Part shown: piece by piece, positions 13,105-23,021 of the stretch
Layout of the letters: every line of letters begins with the position of its first letter
Numbering within the stretch: the first letter of the stretch is position 1
NCBI RefSeq assembly: GCF_000368585.1
Contig: NZ_KB849560.1
Coordinates: forward strand, 153,169 to 217,168
Origin: Acinetobacter venetianus RAG-1 = CIP 110063
GTDB lineage: Bacteria > Pseudomonadota > Gammaproteobacteria > Pseudomonadales > Moraxellaceae
Length of the DNA stretch: 64,000 bases
Direction of reading: 5' to 3'
Program-made: the position numbers and the translations under genes
The notes under the pieces: model-generated
The model's database searches: none
The model's input: the letters and a program-made list of their open reading frames with translations, nothing else
What the model was told of the DNA's origin: nothing

Positions 13105-13138
13105 AATCCCCTTTACCGAAAAGCATATGAGGGGGATT
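13105..13138 (+). promoter_or_regulatory. Hairpin in the dnaK 5' untranslated region
   Basis: AATCCCC (13105-13111) pairs with GGGGATT (13132-13138) around a 20-base loop. It ends 26 bases before the dnaK ATG and just upstream of the ribosome site AGAGGAA. It could tune translation or message stability. Confidence 0.4.
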
Positions 13139-13164
13139 CACAAAATTTTAGAGGAACACATCAA

Positions 13165-15111
13165 ATGGCGAAAATTATTGGTATTGACTTAGGTACTACC
13201 AACTCATGTGTTGCTGTACTTGAAGGCGACAAAGTAAAAGTAATTGAAAACGCAGAAGGCGCACGTACAACTCCATCGATTATTGCATATAAAGATGGCG
13301 AAATCTTAGTTGGTCAAAGCGCTAAGCGTCAGGCTGTAACAAACCCGAAAAATACATTATTCGCAATCAAGCGTTTAATCGGTCGTCGTTACGAAGATCA
13401 AGCAGTACAAAAAGACATCGGTCTTGTACCATACAAAATCATCAAAGCTGACAATGGTGATGCTTGGGTTGAAGTAAACGATAAGAAACTTGCACCTCAA
13501 CAAATCTCTGCTGAAATCTTGAAAAAGATGAAAAAAACTGCAGAAGACTATTTAGGTGAAACAGTAACTGAAGCAGTCATCACTGTTCCTGCTTACTTCA
13601 ACGATGCACAACGTCAAGCAACTAAAGATGCAGGTAAAATTGCAGGTCTTGATGTTAAACGTATCATCAACGAACCAACTGCTGCGGCACTTGCGTTCGG
13701 TATGGACAAAAAAGAAGGCGATCGTAAAGTTGCTGTTTACGACTTAGGTGGTGGTACTTTTGACGTATCGATCATTGAAATCGCAGACTTAGATGGCGAC
13801 CAACAAATCGAAGTATTGTCGACTAACGGTGATACATTCCTTGGTGGTGAAGACTTTGACAACGCATTGATCGAATTCTTGGTTGAAGAGTTCAAAAAAG
13901 AGCAAAGCGTAAACTTGAAGAATGATCCACTTGCGTTGCAACGTTTGAAAGAAGCTGCTGAAAAAGCAAAAATTGAGCTTTCTTCTTCTAACGCAACTGA
14001 AATCAACCTTCCATACATCACTGCTGATGCGACTGGTCCTAAACACTTAGTGATCAACGTAACTCGTGCAAAACTTGAAGGTTTAGTTGCTGACTTAGTT
14101 GCTCGTACGATTGAGCCTTGCCGTATCGCGCTTAAAGATGCTGGTCTTTCGACTTCTGAAATCTCTGACGTAATCTTGGTCGGCGGTCAGTCTCGTATGC
14201 CAATGGTTCAACAGAAAGTTCAAGAATTCTTCGGTAAAGAGCCACGTAAAGACGTGAACCCTGACGAAGCTGTAGCGATTGGTGCTGCGATTCAAGGTGC
14301 GGTATTGTCTGGTGACAAAAATGACGTTCTTTTATTAGACGTAACACCTTTAACTTTAGGTATCGAAACAATGGGCGGCGTATTAACTCCGATCATTGAG
14401 AAAAACACCACGATTCCTGCGAAGAAATCTCAAGTGTTCTCTACTGCTGCTGATAACCAGCCTGCCGTAGACATTTCGGTTTACCAAGGTGAACGTAAAA
14501 TGGCTCAACAAAACAAATTGTTGGGTAACTTCCAATTAGGCGATATCCCACCTGCTCCACGTGGCGTACCGCAAATTGAAGTATCATTCGACATTAACGC
14601 TGACGGTATCTTAAAAGTATCTGCAAAAGATAAGAGCACTGGTAAAGAGCAATCAATCCAGATCAAAGCAAACTCAGGTTTGTCTGATGCTGAAATCGAA
14701 GCAATGATCAAAGATGCTGAAGCAAATGCTGAAGAAGATCGTAAGTTTGAAGAACTTGCTAAAGCACGTAACGAAGCTGATGCATTAATTTCAAGCTCAC
14801 AAAAAGCGGTTAAAGATCTTGGTGAACAAGTAACTGCTGAAGAAAAAACGGCGGTTGAAACGGCGGTTTCTGAACTTGAAGCAGCAACAAAAGAAAATGA
14901 TGTTGATGCAATCAAAGCGAAAACTGAAGCGTTACAAAACATCTTGATGCCTATTACACAACGTGCTTATGAGCAAGCTCAACAAGCAGGTGGTGGCGCT
15001 GAAGGTTTTGATCCAAATGCATTCCAAGGTGGTGATGCGGGTCAACAACAAAAAGCGGACGATGGCGTTGTAGATGCTGAGTTCACAGAAGTAAAAGATG
15101 ACAAAAAATAA
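13165..15111 (+). CDS. dnaK: Chaperone DnaK (Hsp70)
   Basis: A 648-residue Hsp70 chaperone that binds exposed hydrophobic peptides in an ATP-driven cycle with DnaJ and GrpE. The actin-like ATPase domain spans about 1-385 ([11 protein letters not shown] at the start, [11 protein letters not shown] near 192, [10 protein letters not shown] near 335). The linker [10 protein letters not shown] leads into the substrate-binding domain and helical lid, and the C-terminal tail ends [11 protein letters not shown]. Length and motifs are normal. The start is fixed by AGAGGAACACATCA before the ATG. dnaJ does not follow; a terminator and a convergent hydrolase gene lie next. Confidence 0.98.
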   Translation: MAKIIGIDLGTTNSCVAVLEGDKVKVIENAEGARTTPSIIAYKDGEILVGQSAKRQAVTNPKNTLFAIKRLIGRRYEDQAVQKDIGLVPYKIIKADNGDAWVEVNDKKLAPQQISAEILKKMKKTAEDYLGETVTEAVITVPAYFNDAQRQATKDAGKIAGLDVKRIINEPTAAALAFGMDKKEGDRKVAVYDLGGGTFDVSIIEIADLDGDQQIEVLSTNGDTFLGGEDFDNALIEFLVEEFKKEQSVNLKNDPLALQRLKEAAEKAKIELSSSNATEINLPYITADATGPKHLVINVTRAKLEGLVADLVARTIEPCRIALKDAGLSTSEISDVILVGGQSRMPMVQQKVQEFFGKEPRKDVNPDEAVAIGAAIQGAVLSGDKNDVLLLDVTPLTLGIETMGGVLTPIIEKNTTIPAKKSQVFSTAADNQPAVDISVYQGERKMAQQNKLLGNFQLGDIPPAPRGVPQIEVSFDINADGILKVSAKDKSTGKEQSIQIKANSGLSDAEIEAMIKDAEANAEEDRKFEELAKARNEADALISSSQKAVKDLGEQVTAEEKTAVETAVSELEAATKENDVDAIKAKTEALQNILMPITQRAYEQAQQAGGGAEGFDPNAFQGGDAGQQQKADDGVVDAEFTEVKDDKK

Positions 15112-15122
15112 TTTGTCTCTTT

Positions 15123-15153
15123 AAAAAAGACCGCGCGAAAGCGCGGTTTTTTA
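15123..15153. terminator. Bidirectional terminator between dnaK and the UlaG-like gene
   Basis: ACCGCGC-GAAA-GCGCGGT with an A-run before and six T after. It serves dnaK and, from the other side, the convergent gene that ends at 15158. Confidence 0.9.
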
Positions 15154-15157
15154 TGCT

Positions 15158-16042
15158 TTAAGATTGATCACTTTGATCAAAATACAGCTCACCCAAAATC
15201 GGCATAAACAAAGGGATTACACCACAGGCTTTAATTTCTTCAATAAACTCAGGAATATTCACCCCGGGCAATAACTGAGGTGGTGCATCAATCGGCGTGA
15301 CCATCGTATCCCAATGACATGGAATGATATATTTCGGCTTCAATAGCCTCACAACGTCTTTGACATAATTAGGGCGATATTTCCGTCCAATCGCGCATAA
15401 ACACACAATATCAGCTTGCTTCGTTTGTAATTCCTGCTCAATAAAATCCGCCGAATCAATATGTACAATGCTTAAATGTCCTGTATCAATCCACCAATTA
15501 AATACCTGTCCATGCTTCAAATGGTGAAACTTAGGTGGATAAGGCGGAGGTATGGTCATATCTCCCGGTAATGGAACACGACCAAACAAGGCCTTACCAT
15601 GGATTGATGGCAAGCCAACAACTTGCCATTTGCCACAATTAATAATTTCTCTCCCTTTTGTTTGAAGCATTTGCTGTTCAGATAACCCTGCTGAGCGTGC
15701 ATACATCATGGTGGCCTGAGAACCAATTAAGCGTGCTCCTGTTTGTTTACAAACCTCAGGTGCATCAAGAATATGATCATAATGTGCATGACCAATTAGC
15801 ACATCATCGGCATGGGGGATATATTTGCGGACTAAAGAAGGATCACTCAATAAAGGCTGCGTAAAGGTCTGTCTTAAATTCGGACGACAGATAAATGGAT
15901 CTAAAACCAAAGTACGATACTGATCTGAAAGGATAAATCCAGCAGTTCCCAAATATTTGATTTTTAAATTTTTAATGTTTTCCTCAGCAGGAGAATCTGC
16001 TGTCCATTCAGTATCAGGCGCTTTCAGTAAATATTTCAGCAT
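15158..16042 (-). CDS. Metallo-beta-lactamase-fold hydrolase, UlaG/NAPE-PLD-like
   Basis: A 294-residue metal-dependent hydrolase. The complete HxHxDH motif is HAHYDH at residues 85-90. Other metal ligands are likely His149 (SIHG), Asp197 (IDSADF) and His243 (PCHWD). It has no signal peptide, so it should be cytoplasmic. Relatives include L-ascorbate-6-phosphate lactonases and N-acyl-phosphatidylethanolamine phospholipase D; the real substrate cannot be deduced. It is convergent with dnaK and divergent from the protease cluster 172 bases away. Confidence 0.87.
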   Translation of the reverse strand: MLKYLLKAPDTEWTADSPAEENIKNLKIKYLGTAGFILSDQYRTLVLDPFICRPNLRQTFTQPLLSDPSLVRKYIPHADDVLIGHAHYDHILDAPEVCKQTGARLIGSQATMMYARSAGLSEQQMLQTKGREIINCGKWQVVGLPSIHGKALFGRVPLPGDMTIPPPYPPKFHHLKHGQVFNWWIDTGHLSIVHIDSADFIEQELQTKQADIVCLCAIGRKYRPNYVKDVVRLLKPKYIIPCHWDTMVTPIDAPPQLLPGVNIPEFIEEIKACGVIPLFMPILGELYFDQSDQS

Positions 16043-16214
16043 CTCTATTCCTTGAATTTCTTTTATATCCTTCGTTATTGCTTTTTAATATCCAAAATGC
16101 ATCTGTATTTTTCAGTATCGTCCTATTTTGCTATATTGATTTAGATTGCTTATATTTGAACATATCTTCACCTTTAGAATAATCTTTATTCTATGTCGAG
16201 AAAAACAAAATAAA

Positions 16215-17126
16215 ATGATTCGTTTTTTTACTATTCTTGGACTGGTATTTTTTCTGTTATGGTCAGGCTATCAGACGCATCAACATCCGCAACTCAAGTT
16301 CAATTCACTTTTAGATCGTATTACTCATCCTTTTGATACACGTTTGCGTTATAGAATCGTTGATGTTGATCCTCGTTTTAAACTCACAACAGAACAAGTG
16401 AAACAACTGAGCGTGCAAGCCACACAAATTTGGAAAGATGGAACTGGTCAAGATTACTTCGTCTATGATCCAAATGCACAATTAGCTATCCATTTTATAT
16501 ACGATGAGCGTCAAATTGAAAGTGAACAACGCCGAGAACATTTGAGCCAGCTCGAAACAGGTCAACAACAATGGCTGGATAAGAAGCAACGACTTGATCA
16601 AACTGAACAGGAAATTCTGAATAATAAACAGTTTCTCGATTTAAAACAGCAACAACTCAATCAACAAATTCAGCAATATAATCAAGAGCAACTGATCGCT
16701 CAACAACGCCCTGCATCCATAGTTGATCGGGACTATTTTCAACGAAGACAACAAGCCTTACAGGACAATATTCAACAAGTACAGCAAGAAATCACCCAAT
16801 ACAATCAGAAAATTAGCACTTTGAATCAGCAAGTTGATGAATTAAATCAATTAAACCAACAGCTTGATCAGTCTGTTCACCAATATAAACAACGCTTTCA
16901 ACCACATTTATTTCATAAAGGGTTATTTAATGGTAGAGAAATTCTAATCTATGAATTTGAATCCGAAGATGATCTACGCTTAACGCTCGCGCACGAGTTA
17001 GGTCATGCTCTTGGGCTACAACATGCAAATGATCCAGCCGCGCTCATGTACCCATTAATGAAAGATCAAAATGCTGAAAATTTTCGCCTGACCCAAGCTG
17101 ATCGTGAGCTTTTAATCAACCGATAG
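16215..17126 (+). CDS. Matrixin-like zinc metalloprotease with coiled-coil insert, copy 1
   Basis: A 303-residue protein. The ATG at 16215 starts directly before a hydrophobic anchor or signal (residues 3-19); the frame extends 23 codons further but gives a less likely N-terminus. Residues 43-98 are the first half of a metzincin domain (YRIVDVDPRF, YFVYDPNAQLAIHFIYDERQ). About 100-230 is a Gln-rich coiled coil. The second half carries the zinc motif HELGHALGLQH (260-270) and a Met-turn ALMYP. All catalytic residues are present, so it is probably an active envelope protease. It is the first of three tandem paralogues. Substrate and partners are unknown. Confidence 0.86.
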   Translation: MIRFFTILGLVFFLLWSGYQTHQHPQLKFNSLLDRITHPFDTRLRYRIVDVDPRFKLTTEQVKQLSVQATQIWKDGTGQDYFVYDPNAQLAIHFIYDERQIESEQRREHLSQLETGQQQWLDKKQRLDQTEQEILNNKQFLDLKQQQLNQQIQQYNQEQLIAQQRPASIVDRDYFQRRQQALQDNIQQVQQEITQYNQKISTLNQQVDELNQLNQQLDQSVHQYKQRFQPHLFHKGLFNGREILIYEFESEDDLRLTLAHELGHALGLQHANDPAALMYPLMKDQNAENFRLTQADRELLINR

Positions 17127-17467
17127 CATGGATAAAAGTGAAAGCTTTAACTAAAAAGTGAAGTATTTCTCACTCTTTATTTTGCTTACAAAAAAACAAC
17201 AAAAGTGATTTTTATTGATTTCCTTCTGTTTTTCTACACTTTCAGCCAATCAATAAACTACAAGATTATGATTTGTATCATTTTATTTAGAATAAAAAGA
17301 CATAATATATTCCATCTCAGTTTTATTTTGTTGTGTTATTCACAGCATTCATTTTTTTATTTTATGGAAAAAAGTCACACTTTTAAACCTTGTTTATTAA
17401 GTAGATAGCGTTTTGACGGCAAAATAATATTGCTCAAAAATAAACCTTATTTGGGGGAGTTTGGCTC

Positions 17468-18379
17468 ATGCGCAAACAAGGTTTAGCCGTTATAGTTGCA
17501 TGCTTATGCATGGGTCTACCCAATCTAAGCTATGCCCAAAATGCATCACATACAGCGGGTTCACATACACATGAATCTATGCAAATGCCATTGCATTACC
17601 GAATTGCCGACATTGACCCACGCTTTAATTTAGATAGCCAACAAGTTTTGGAGCTTACACAGCAAGCTGCGAAAATTTGGGAACAAGAAACAGGACAAAA
17701 AAACTTTGTTTATGATCCACAAGCTGAATTTACGATTAACTTTGTTTACGATGAACGCCAACAACATAGTAAAAATCGTGTAGAGAACTTAGATCAGCTC
17801 AATCAACAACAACAACAATGGGAAAATCAAAGGCTACAACTACAACAAGTGAAAGATGAGATCCAGAAAATGACGGCGCTCATAGCAAGTAAGCAAACCC
17901 AACTGACCTCTCAGTTTCAACAATATAACGCTGATGTACAACGCTTTAATCAACTTCGCTCTTCGTCTAAGCAAATGGCTGACCAGCTCGCACAACGCCA
18001 ACAAGAACTACAACTTCAATCCAATTCTTTAAAGCAAGAAATAGCTCAACATAAACAAAAAACTCAACAGTTAAACCAAGCAATTCAAAGCCTAAATCAA
18101 AATAATAAACAATTAGTGTTATCAGCAAATCAATTTAACAAAAACTTTCAACCTCGTTTATTTCATAAAGGCCATTTCAACGGTAAACAAATCTATATTT
18201 ATGAATTTACGTCTAAAGAAGATTTACGCTTAACACTGGCTCATGAACTCGGACATGCGCTCGGTTTAGAACACACTGATGATCCAACGTCTATCATGTA
18301 TCCAGTCATTCAAAAACAGAACTTACAAAAGTTTGAACTCACCAAAGCCGATCAAGAACTGGTACGTGCGATGAATTAA
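17468..18379 (+). CDS. Matrixin-like zinc metalloprotease with coiled-coil insert, copy 2
   Basis: A 303-residue paralogue of the genes on either side. Residues 1-23 form a signal peptide (ending LSYA), so the protein is exported. The order is the same: first metzincin half (YRIADIDPRFNL to FVYDERQQ), a Gln-rich coiled coil of about 130 residues, then HELGHALGLEH (259-269) with Met-turn SIMYP. The mature N-terminus has extra His residues. The start has GGGGGAGTTTGGCTC ahead of it. A 341-base AT-rich gap separates it from copy 1; the gap has no gene and only a weak hairpin near 17152-17178, so each copy may have its own promoter. Confidence 0.88.
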   Translation: MRKQGLAVIVACLCMGLPNLSYAQNASHTAGSHTHESMQMPLHYRIADIDPRFNLDSQQVLELTQQAAKIWEQETGQKNFVYDPQAEFTINFVYDERQQHSKNRVENLDQLNQQQQQWENQRLQLQQVKDEIQKMTALIASKQTQLTSQFQQYNADVQRFNQLRSSSKQMADQLAQRQQELQLQSNSLKQEIAQHKQKTQQLNQAIQSLNQNNKQLVLSANQFNKNFQPRLFHKGHFNGKQIYIYEFTSKEDLRLTLAHELGHALGLEHTDDPTSIMYPVIQKQNLQKFELTKADQELVRAMN

Positions 18380-18731
18380 ATAATAAGTCATCGCACGACT
18401 GTTCGTTAAACGAAATTTTTCACCAAACGGTATATTTATTGAACAAATAAACATTTATTTTACGTGAAAAATAAAATATTAATAAATTTTCAAATTCACA
18501 TAAAATACTAAAAAATTCGATGTGTATAATTCAAAATAAATGACTGTGTTTCATGTAAATTTCGTCTAATTCATAATCAATACTCGAATTTATGTTCAAT
18601 ATTTCTATAAATCCATTTATCTTTATTTTATGGAAATATTGTATAAATTGATGAATTACTCTCTTTTTTATAAGTTTGACTACTAAACATATCTGATTAA
18701 AATACGTCCTTTTTCAATTTTATCTCCCTGT

Positions 18732-19637
18732 ATGTACCCCTTTATTTTTATGTTGGCTACATGTTTTTTCATGCTGCTCTCTCCTTCAGCTTTAGCTAAA
18801 GTTTCTTCTAGTTCAGCATCTCCTCAGATTCGCTACAGTACAGAGAATCCTTTACGCTATCGAATCGCAGAGCTAGACCCGCGCTTAAATCTCAACAAAC
18901 AACAAGTAATCGAGCTAAGCCAACAAGCTGCCGCAATCTGGTCAAAAGACACAGGACAAAACTATTTTGTTTATGATCCTTCAGCAACATTTGTCATAAA
19001 TTTAGTATTTGATCAACGTCAGATACGCAGTATAAAACGCGCTGAGAATTTACATCAATTAGAAAAACAGCAACAAATTTGGCTCGATCAGAACCAACAA
19101 TTACAGATACTTAAACAGCAACTGCGCTATGCTGATACACAATTAGAATTACAAAAAACCGAATACCAAGCACAAGCGAAATCCTATCAAACCGCTATAG
19201 AACAACTGAATGCTGCTCACTCTAAAAAGACATTGGCAAAAAAATTGCAAAAGCAACAACACGCACTTGAAAGTCAAAGCCAGCTTTTACAAGCACGTAT
19301 CTATGATTACAATCTAAAAGTGCAACAACTTCAAAAACAATCCGAAAAATCTAATCAATTACGTCAGCAACTCGTTCAGTCAGTCGATGAATTTAACCAG
19401 ACATTTAAGCCACAAGTACTCCATAAAGGACAGTTTGATGGTAAGCAGATTTTTATTTATGAGTTTTCATCACTGGATGATCTACGCCTCACTTTAGCTC
19501 ACGAGTTTGGTCATGCTTTAGGTCTGAAACATACTCAAGACCCAAAATCTTTAATGTATCCAAGAATTAAAGAACAGGATGCTAAAGACTTTCAGCTGAC
19601 CAATACCGATTTAAAACTGTTAGGCTTAGCTGACTAA
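18732..19637 (+). CDS. Matrixin-like zinc metalloprotease with coiled-coil insert, copy 3
   Basis: A 301-residue third paralogue. A signal peptide (residues 1-22, ending ALA) is followed by a short Ser-rich stretch. The first metzincin half (YRIAELDPRLNL to VFDQRQ), the Gln-rich coiled coil, and the zinc motif HEFGHALGLKH (257-267) with Met-turn SLMYP are all intact. The coiled coil differs most among the three copies, while the pieces flanking it are well conserved, such as YEF.S.DDLRLTLAHE. The 352-base gap before it (18380-18731) is about 75-80% A/T and has no gene. Confidence 0.87.
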   Translation: MYPFIFMLATCFFMLLSPSALAKVSSSSASPQIRYSTENPLRYRIAELDPRLNLNKQQVIELSQQAAAIWSKDTGQNYFVYDPSATFVINLVFDQRQIRSIKRAENLHQLEKQQQIWLDQNQQLQILKQQLRYADTQLELQKTEYQAQAKSYQTAIEQLNAAHSKKTLAKKLQKQQHALESQSQLLQARIYDYNLKVQQLQKQSEKSNQLRQQLVQSVDEFNQTFKPQVLHKGQFDGKQIFIYEFSSLDDLRLTLAHEFGHALGLKHTQDPKSLMYPRIKEQDAKDFQLTNTDLKLLGLAD

Positions 19638-19769
19638 ATTTAGTAGATAAATCAACTAAATTATAGAGATGATGTTTTTAAACTTAGGTAACAAGAATGG
19701 GTCGCTTATTTTGTTTTTTTCATGCTATTGTGTTGATAAAACATCATCTTAGTCTTAATGGAGAACAAC

Positions 19770-20141
19770 ATGAGTTACTATCATATTCTCATCGAAGTGA
19801 GCGACCATATCAGTACGATTGAGCAAACTCGTGATGTTGAAATCATGGACATCCAAGACATTAGTCCATATCTCCATTCTATTTTAATTCCTTATTTTAA
19901 TGAGCAAGAGGTTGAGCTCGAGGATGAAAATGTTGGTTATGATGAAATTCTACATTTAGAAGTAAAACAAACTTTATTACCGATTGAACATTTAATTGAA
20001 GAAGAACAAAAACAACTCCCAAGCGATACTGATGTCACCATTTCAGCTTATGAAATCTTTAATGATCGCGATCTAAGTCAAGATGTGACTGCCGTCATTT
20101 TTGATATTTTAGAAGCAGTTAAACTCGACGCTGCACCTTAA
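19770..20141 (+). CDS. Conserved hypothetical acidic protein
   Basis: A 123-residue, strongly acidic cytosolic protein. The ATG at 19770 is chosen because GGAG sits 6 bases upstream; an in-frame ATG at 19758 overlaps that ribosome site and is unlikely. There is no signal peptide, membrane segment or recognisable motif. The protein has an alternating strand-helix look (MSYYHILIEVSD at the start, VTAVIFDILEAVKL at the end). It is a single-gene unit closed by a strong terminator. Function unknown. Confidence 0.78.
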   Translation: MSYYHILIEVSDHISTIEQTRDVEIMDIQDISPYLHSILIPYFNEQEVELEDENVGYDEILHLEVKQTLLPIEHLIEEEQKQLPSDTDVTISAYEIFNDRDLSQDVTAVIFDILEAVKLDAAP

Positions 20142-20144
20142 AAT

Positions 20145-20172
20145 AAAAAGGTCTGCTTATGCAGACCTTTTT
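20145..20172. terminator. Bidirectional terminator
   Basis: AAAAAGGTCTGC-TTAT-GCAGACCTTTTT, a perfect stem with A- and T-runs on the two sides. It separates the acidic protein gene from the convergent transglycosylase gene. Confidence 0.9.
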
Positions 20173-20186
20173 ATCATCTCTTAGAT

Positions 20187-21482
20187 TTATTGCATCATTT
20201 CTTTTGCCTGTTCTTGGCGGAAAGCTTGCAAGATTTGTTGTCCTGCACGGCCTGTTGGATTTAAGCCTAAACGAGTTTGTTCTTGGCGAATCGCTTGACG
20301 ACTTTTATCACCAATCAATCCATCTACAGCACCAATATCGTAGCCACGTTTAATTAAAAACTGTTGAATTTCACGACGTTCCGCACGAGAAGTCCCTGCA
20401 TCATCGGTTGGCCAAGCCGTTAAAAATGGTGTCCCACCTTTCAAACGATCTGATAAATGTGCAATCGCTAAACCATAACTTTCTGCTGCATTATAGCTGT
20501 AAATCGCGTCAAAATTTTTAAATACCAAAAAGACTGGCCCACTTGCTCCTGCTGGCGCAATCAATCCCGCTGGTGTACTGCCAGATAAATTTCCTTGAAT
20601 TAAAGCGGTGCCATCTGCACGCGTTACACCTTGTGCAATCCAATGATTTAATGATTTTTTATTACGACGACTTTCACCTGAAATCGACATCCCTTGTGGA
20701 ATTTTAACCTCGAAGCCCCATGGCATTCCCGTTTGCCACCCTGCTCTTTTTAAAAAATTCGCTGTCGATGCCAATGCATCTGTGGTACTTGAAACCAGAT
20801 CACGGCGACCGTCACCATCAAAATCAACCGCTAAACGCTCATAAGTTGATGGCATAAATTGGGTGTGCCCAAATGCACCCGCCCACGAACCATATAATTG
20901 ATCTTGTGTTAAATCACCGCGTTGTAAAATACGCATCGTCGCAAAAAATTCACCACGGAAATAACTTTGACGGCGGCCTTCACAACTCAAAGTACCTAGT
21001 GCTTGTAATAAAGGATATTTACCAGAAATATCACCATAGTTACTTTCCACACCCCAAACGGCCACAACCGTTTCAGCAGGTACACCATAGGTCTGCTCTA
21101 TCCGTCGAAGCACATCGCGATGTTGTGCAAGTTTTTGCTGTCCAGCTTGAACACGCTCGTTATCAACCAGACCCGATAAATAGTCCCAGATCGCCGTAGA
21201 AAACTCAGGCTGATAATTTAATTTATCAATGACGGAATAATCAGGCGTTAAATTTTGCGTGTAACGATCATAAGTCGCACCCGATACGCCAGATGAAATG
21301 GCTTGGGAACGCAAATTGGCAATACATGCTTGGAAATTTGAGTTTGGTGAATAAGTACTGTTAGATAGTGCTGTTGTTGTCGGCGCTGACACCGTTGCAC
21401 CATTAATAACAAGCTCTGCATGAGCTTGGTTGAAAAAAGCAAATAAGGCAGTGCCTATAAAAAAAGAAAAATGTTGTTTCAT
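20187..21482 (-). CDS. mltB: Lytic murein transglycosylase, MltB family, with peptidoglycan-binding domain
   Basis: A 431-residue periplasmic enzyme that cleaves the glycan strands of murein to 1,6-anhydromuropeptides. The signal peptide covers residues 1-22. The SLT_2 (MltB-type) domain spans about 45-345, with the catalytic Glu in GVESNYG (Glu146), GAFGHTQFMPSTY and DFDGDGRRDL. A C-terminal PG_binding_1 domain (about 365-428, YDIGAVDGLIGDKSRQAI) anchors it to the wall. There is no lipobox Cys, so it is a soluble MltB-type rather than a lipoprotein. The symbol is by family; several paralogues usually exist. Confidence 0.9.
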   Translation of the reverse strand: MKQHFSFFIGTALFAFFNQAHAELVINGATVSAPTTTALSNSTYSPNSNFQACIANLRSQAISSGVSGATYDRYTQNLTPDYSVIDKLNYQPEFSTAIWDYLSGLVDNERVQAGQQKLAQHRDVLRRIEQTYGVPAETVVAVWGVESNYGDISGKYPLLQALGTLSCEGRRQSYFRGEFFATMRILQRGDLTQDQLYGSWAGAFGHTQFMPSTYERLAVDFDGDGRRDLVSSTTDALASTANFLKRAGWQTGMPWGFEVKIPQGMSISGESRRNKKSLNHWIAQGVTRADGTALIQGNLSGSTPAGLIAPAGASGPVFLVFKNFDAIYSYNAAESYGLAIAHLSDRLKGGTPFLTAWPTDDAGTSRAERREIQQFLIKRGYDIGAVDGLIGDKSRQAIRQEQTRLGLNPTGRAGQQILQAFRQEQAKEMMQ

Positions 21483-21498
21483 GTCTAAAACCAGAATT

Positions 21499-21821
21499 TT
21501 TAAATTTAAATTTCTCCCTCACCATAACATGCCACTCCCAGATGTATAGTTTGGAAACGTAAATTTGAATTCATTTCTTGTCTTTTGAATTTAAAACACA
21601 ACTTTTAAATTCATAATTCGATCTAATTTTTAAATTCAAAATAAAACACCCTCTATTTTTGAATTTAAAAACGCAAACTCGTAGCCCAACTCATTTGAAT
21701 TCAAATTCAGGATCATACTTTAAATTCAAAATTGTAAATAAAAGTTATCCACAAGCTCAATTCTCCATACTTTTTAAATTTAAAAATACACAGCCACAGT
21801 CAGGCTAGTTTTAAATTCAAA
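21499..21821. repeat. Cluster of TTTRAATTYAAA 12-mers with a DnaA box
   Basis: The intergenic region between mltB and the desaturase gene holds eight perfect copies of TTTRAATTYAAA, starting at 21499, 21585, 21629, 21658, 21694, 21719, 21773 and 21810. Near-copies start at 21565 and 21604. The copy at 21694 is a perfect palindrome. A consensus DnaA box TTATCCACA lies at 21745-21753. The same 12-mer and DnaA boxes recur at 23.02-23.17 kb and in oriC. Confidence 0.85.
21745..21753 (+). promoter_or_regulatory. DnaA box outside oriC
   Basis: TTATCCACA, a perfect consensus DnaA-binding site inside the 12-mer cluster, about 23 kb from oriC. Confidence 0.65.
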
Positions 21822-21832
21822 ATAATCACACA

Positions 21833-21871
21833 TAAAAAAAGCTTAATGAAGTTAACCCCACTAAGCTTTTA
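21833..21871 (-). terminator. Terminator of the desaturase gene
   Basis: AAAAGCTTA and TAAGCTTTT form a 9-bp stem. On the minus strand it is followed by a T-run, 18 bases past the desaturase stop. Confidence 0.75.
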
Positions 21872-21888
21872 TTCAACGCTAGCTATAG

Positions 21889-22860
21889 CTAATCAATCAA
21901 ACTCAATACAGGACATTTAAAAGGAGCCTTACTCCCTTTACCCTGTACTGCTCTATAAGTCAGTGCTTTTAAATTATGGCGATGCGGTAAATTTTCAGGC
22001 AATACAATATCCCAAACCAAGCCCAAATTGTTTAAAGCATTTAAAGCCCACCAGCCAGGATCAGGTTGATTCTCATAGATCCCCAAAATTGCTGATTCAG
22101 GATAAGCATGATGGTTGTTATGCCATGATTCACCCATGGTAATATAAGAAGCCCATTTCACATTATGTCCTTGAACCGCAGCACCCACCACCTCATTGTC
22201 CATTTCTCCATGATTATGAGCAAAATAACCAATCAACCAATGCCCCGTCACAGAAACAACAATACGCGCAGAAATCCCCCAAATGACCCATGCAAAACCA
22301 CCACAAATAAATAAAAGAATTGCCAATGGAAGCTGTTGCATCATCCACGTTCTTTCCATAAATTGATAAATCCAATTATCTTTCAAATGAGATTCAGGCC
22401 TAAACACAGGTGGATGCTTTAACTTAAGGTCACAATGTAATTGCCACCAACCATCCTTGATAATACGTTCACCATGGCGTAAATAAGAATGGCATTGCTT
22501 TTGTCTTTGTGCCCAGTCTCTTAAGTCATGGGTATGCACCATCCCAAATGGTCCAGCCAAGCCAACCAATACACCTAGATGAACTAAAAAATATTCTAGC
22601 CATTTTGGGCACTTATAGCTGTCATGAATCAATTTACGATGCATTCCCAAAGAATGCCCAAAACACAAAGTAAAAGCAGTCGTTAATATAAATACCAATA
22701 GTGCATCCAAAGAAAAAGTTAACGCACCACCAATCAATGCAATCACCAAATGACTAAATACCCATAACGATTTTAAAGGTGACCACCGTACCTCACCATC
22801 CATCGCACTGGTTAAAGGGCTCTGCATTTTTATTCGAGCAATTTCAATTTTTTCAGACAT
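21889..22860 (-). CDS. Membrane fatty acid (acyl-CoA) desaturase
   Basis: A 323-residue integral membrane desaturase that puts a cis double bond into acyl chains, probably at delta-9, to adjust membrane fluidity. The His boxes are HSLGMH (69-74), a variant second box around HTHDLRDW (109-116) with His124, and HNNHH (247-251). Hydrophobic pairs lie at about 33-68, 88-108, 175-197 and 198-215. The start is the ATG at 22860, spaced 4 bases from GGGAGGG; a TTG one codon earlier is less likely. Both flanking intergenic regions carry DnaA boxes and the repeated 12-mer, which is unusual for such a gene. Confidence 0.88.
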   Translation of the reverse strand: MSEKIEIARIKMQSPLTSAMDGEVRWSPLKSLWVFSHLVIALIGGALTFSLDALLVFILTTAFTLCFGHSLGMHRKLIHDSYKCPKWLEYFLVHLGVLVGLAGPFGMVHTHDLRDWAQRQKQCHSYLRHGERIIKDGWWQLHCDLKLKHPPVFRPESHLKDNWIYQFMERTWMMQQLPLAILLFICGGFAWVIWGISARIVVSVTGHWLIGYFAHNHGEMDNEVVGAAVQGHNVKWASYITMGESWHNNHHAYPESAILGIYENQPDPGWWALNALNNLGLVWDIVLPENLPHRHNLKALTYRAVQGKGSKAPFKCPVLSLID

Positions 22861-23021
22861 CAAACCCTCCCACAGGCTTAGCCAACTTTTTTATTTAGAA
22901 TCTTTTTTATCTATTTGTTATAGCGATTATCCCAAAGTAAGTAAATCACTGTTTTCTTTTATACAATTCCAAATAAGACAACTCAACATCAACCACACAC
23001 AGAATAACAACTCAGGTCGGT

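Noticed and set aside
13737..14942. Long minus-strand frames opposite dnaK
   Set aside because: They are shadow frames of a well-expressed gene with skewed codon use and have no independent support.
17205..17408. 67-codon Phe/Ile-rich frame between protease copies 1 and 2
   Set aside because: The composition reflects AT-rich noncoding DNA; there is no ribosome site or recognisable feature beyond general hydrophobicity.
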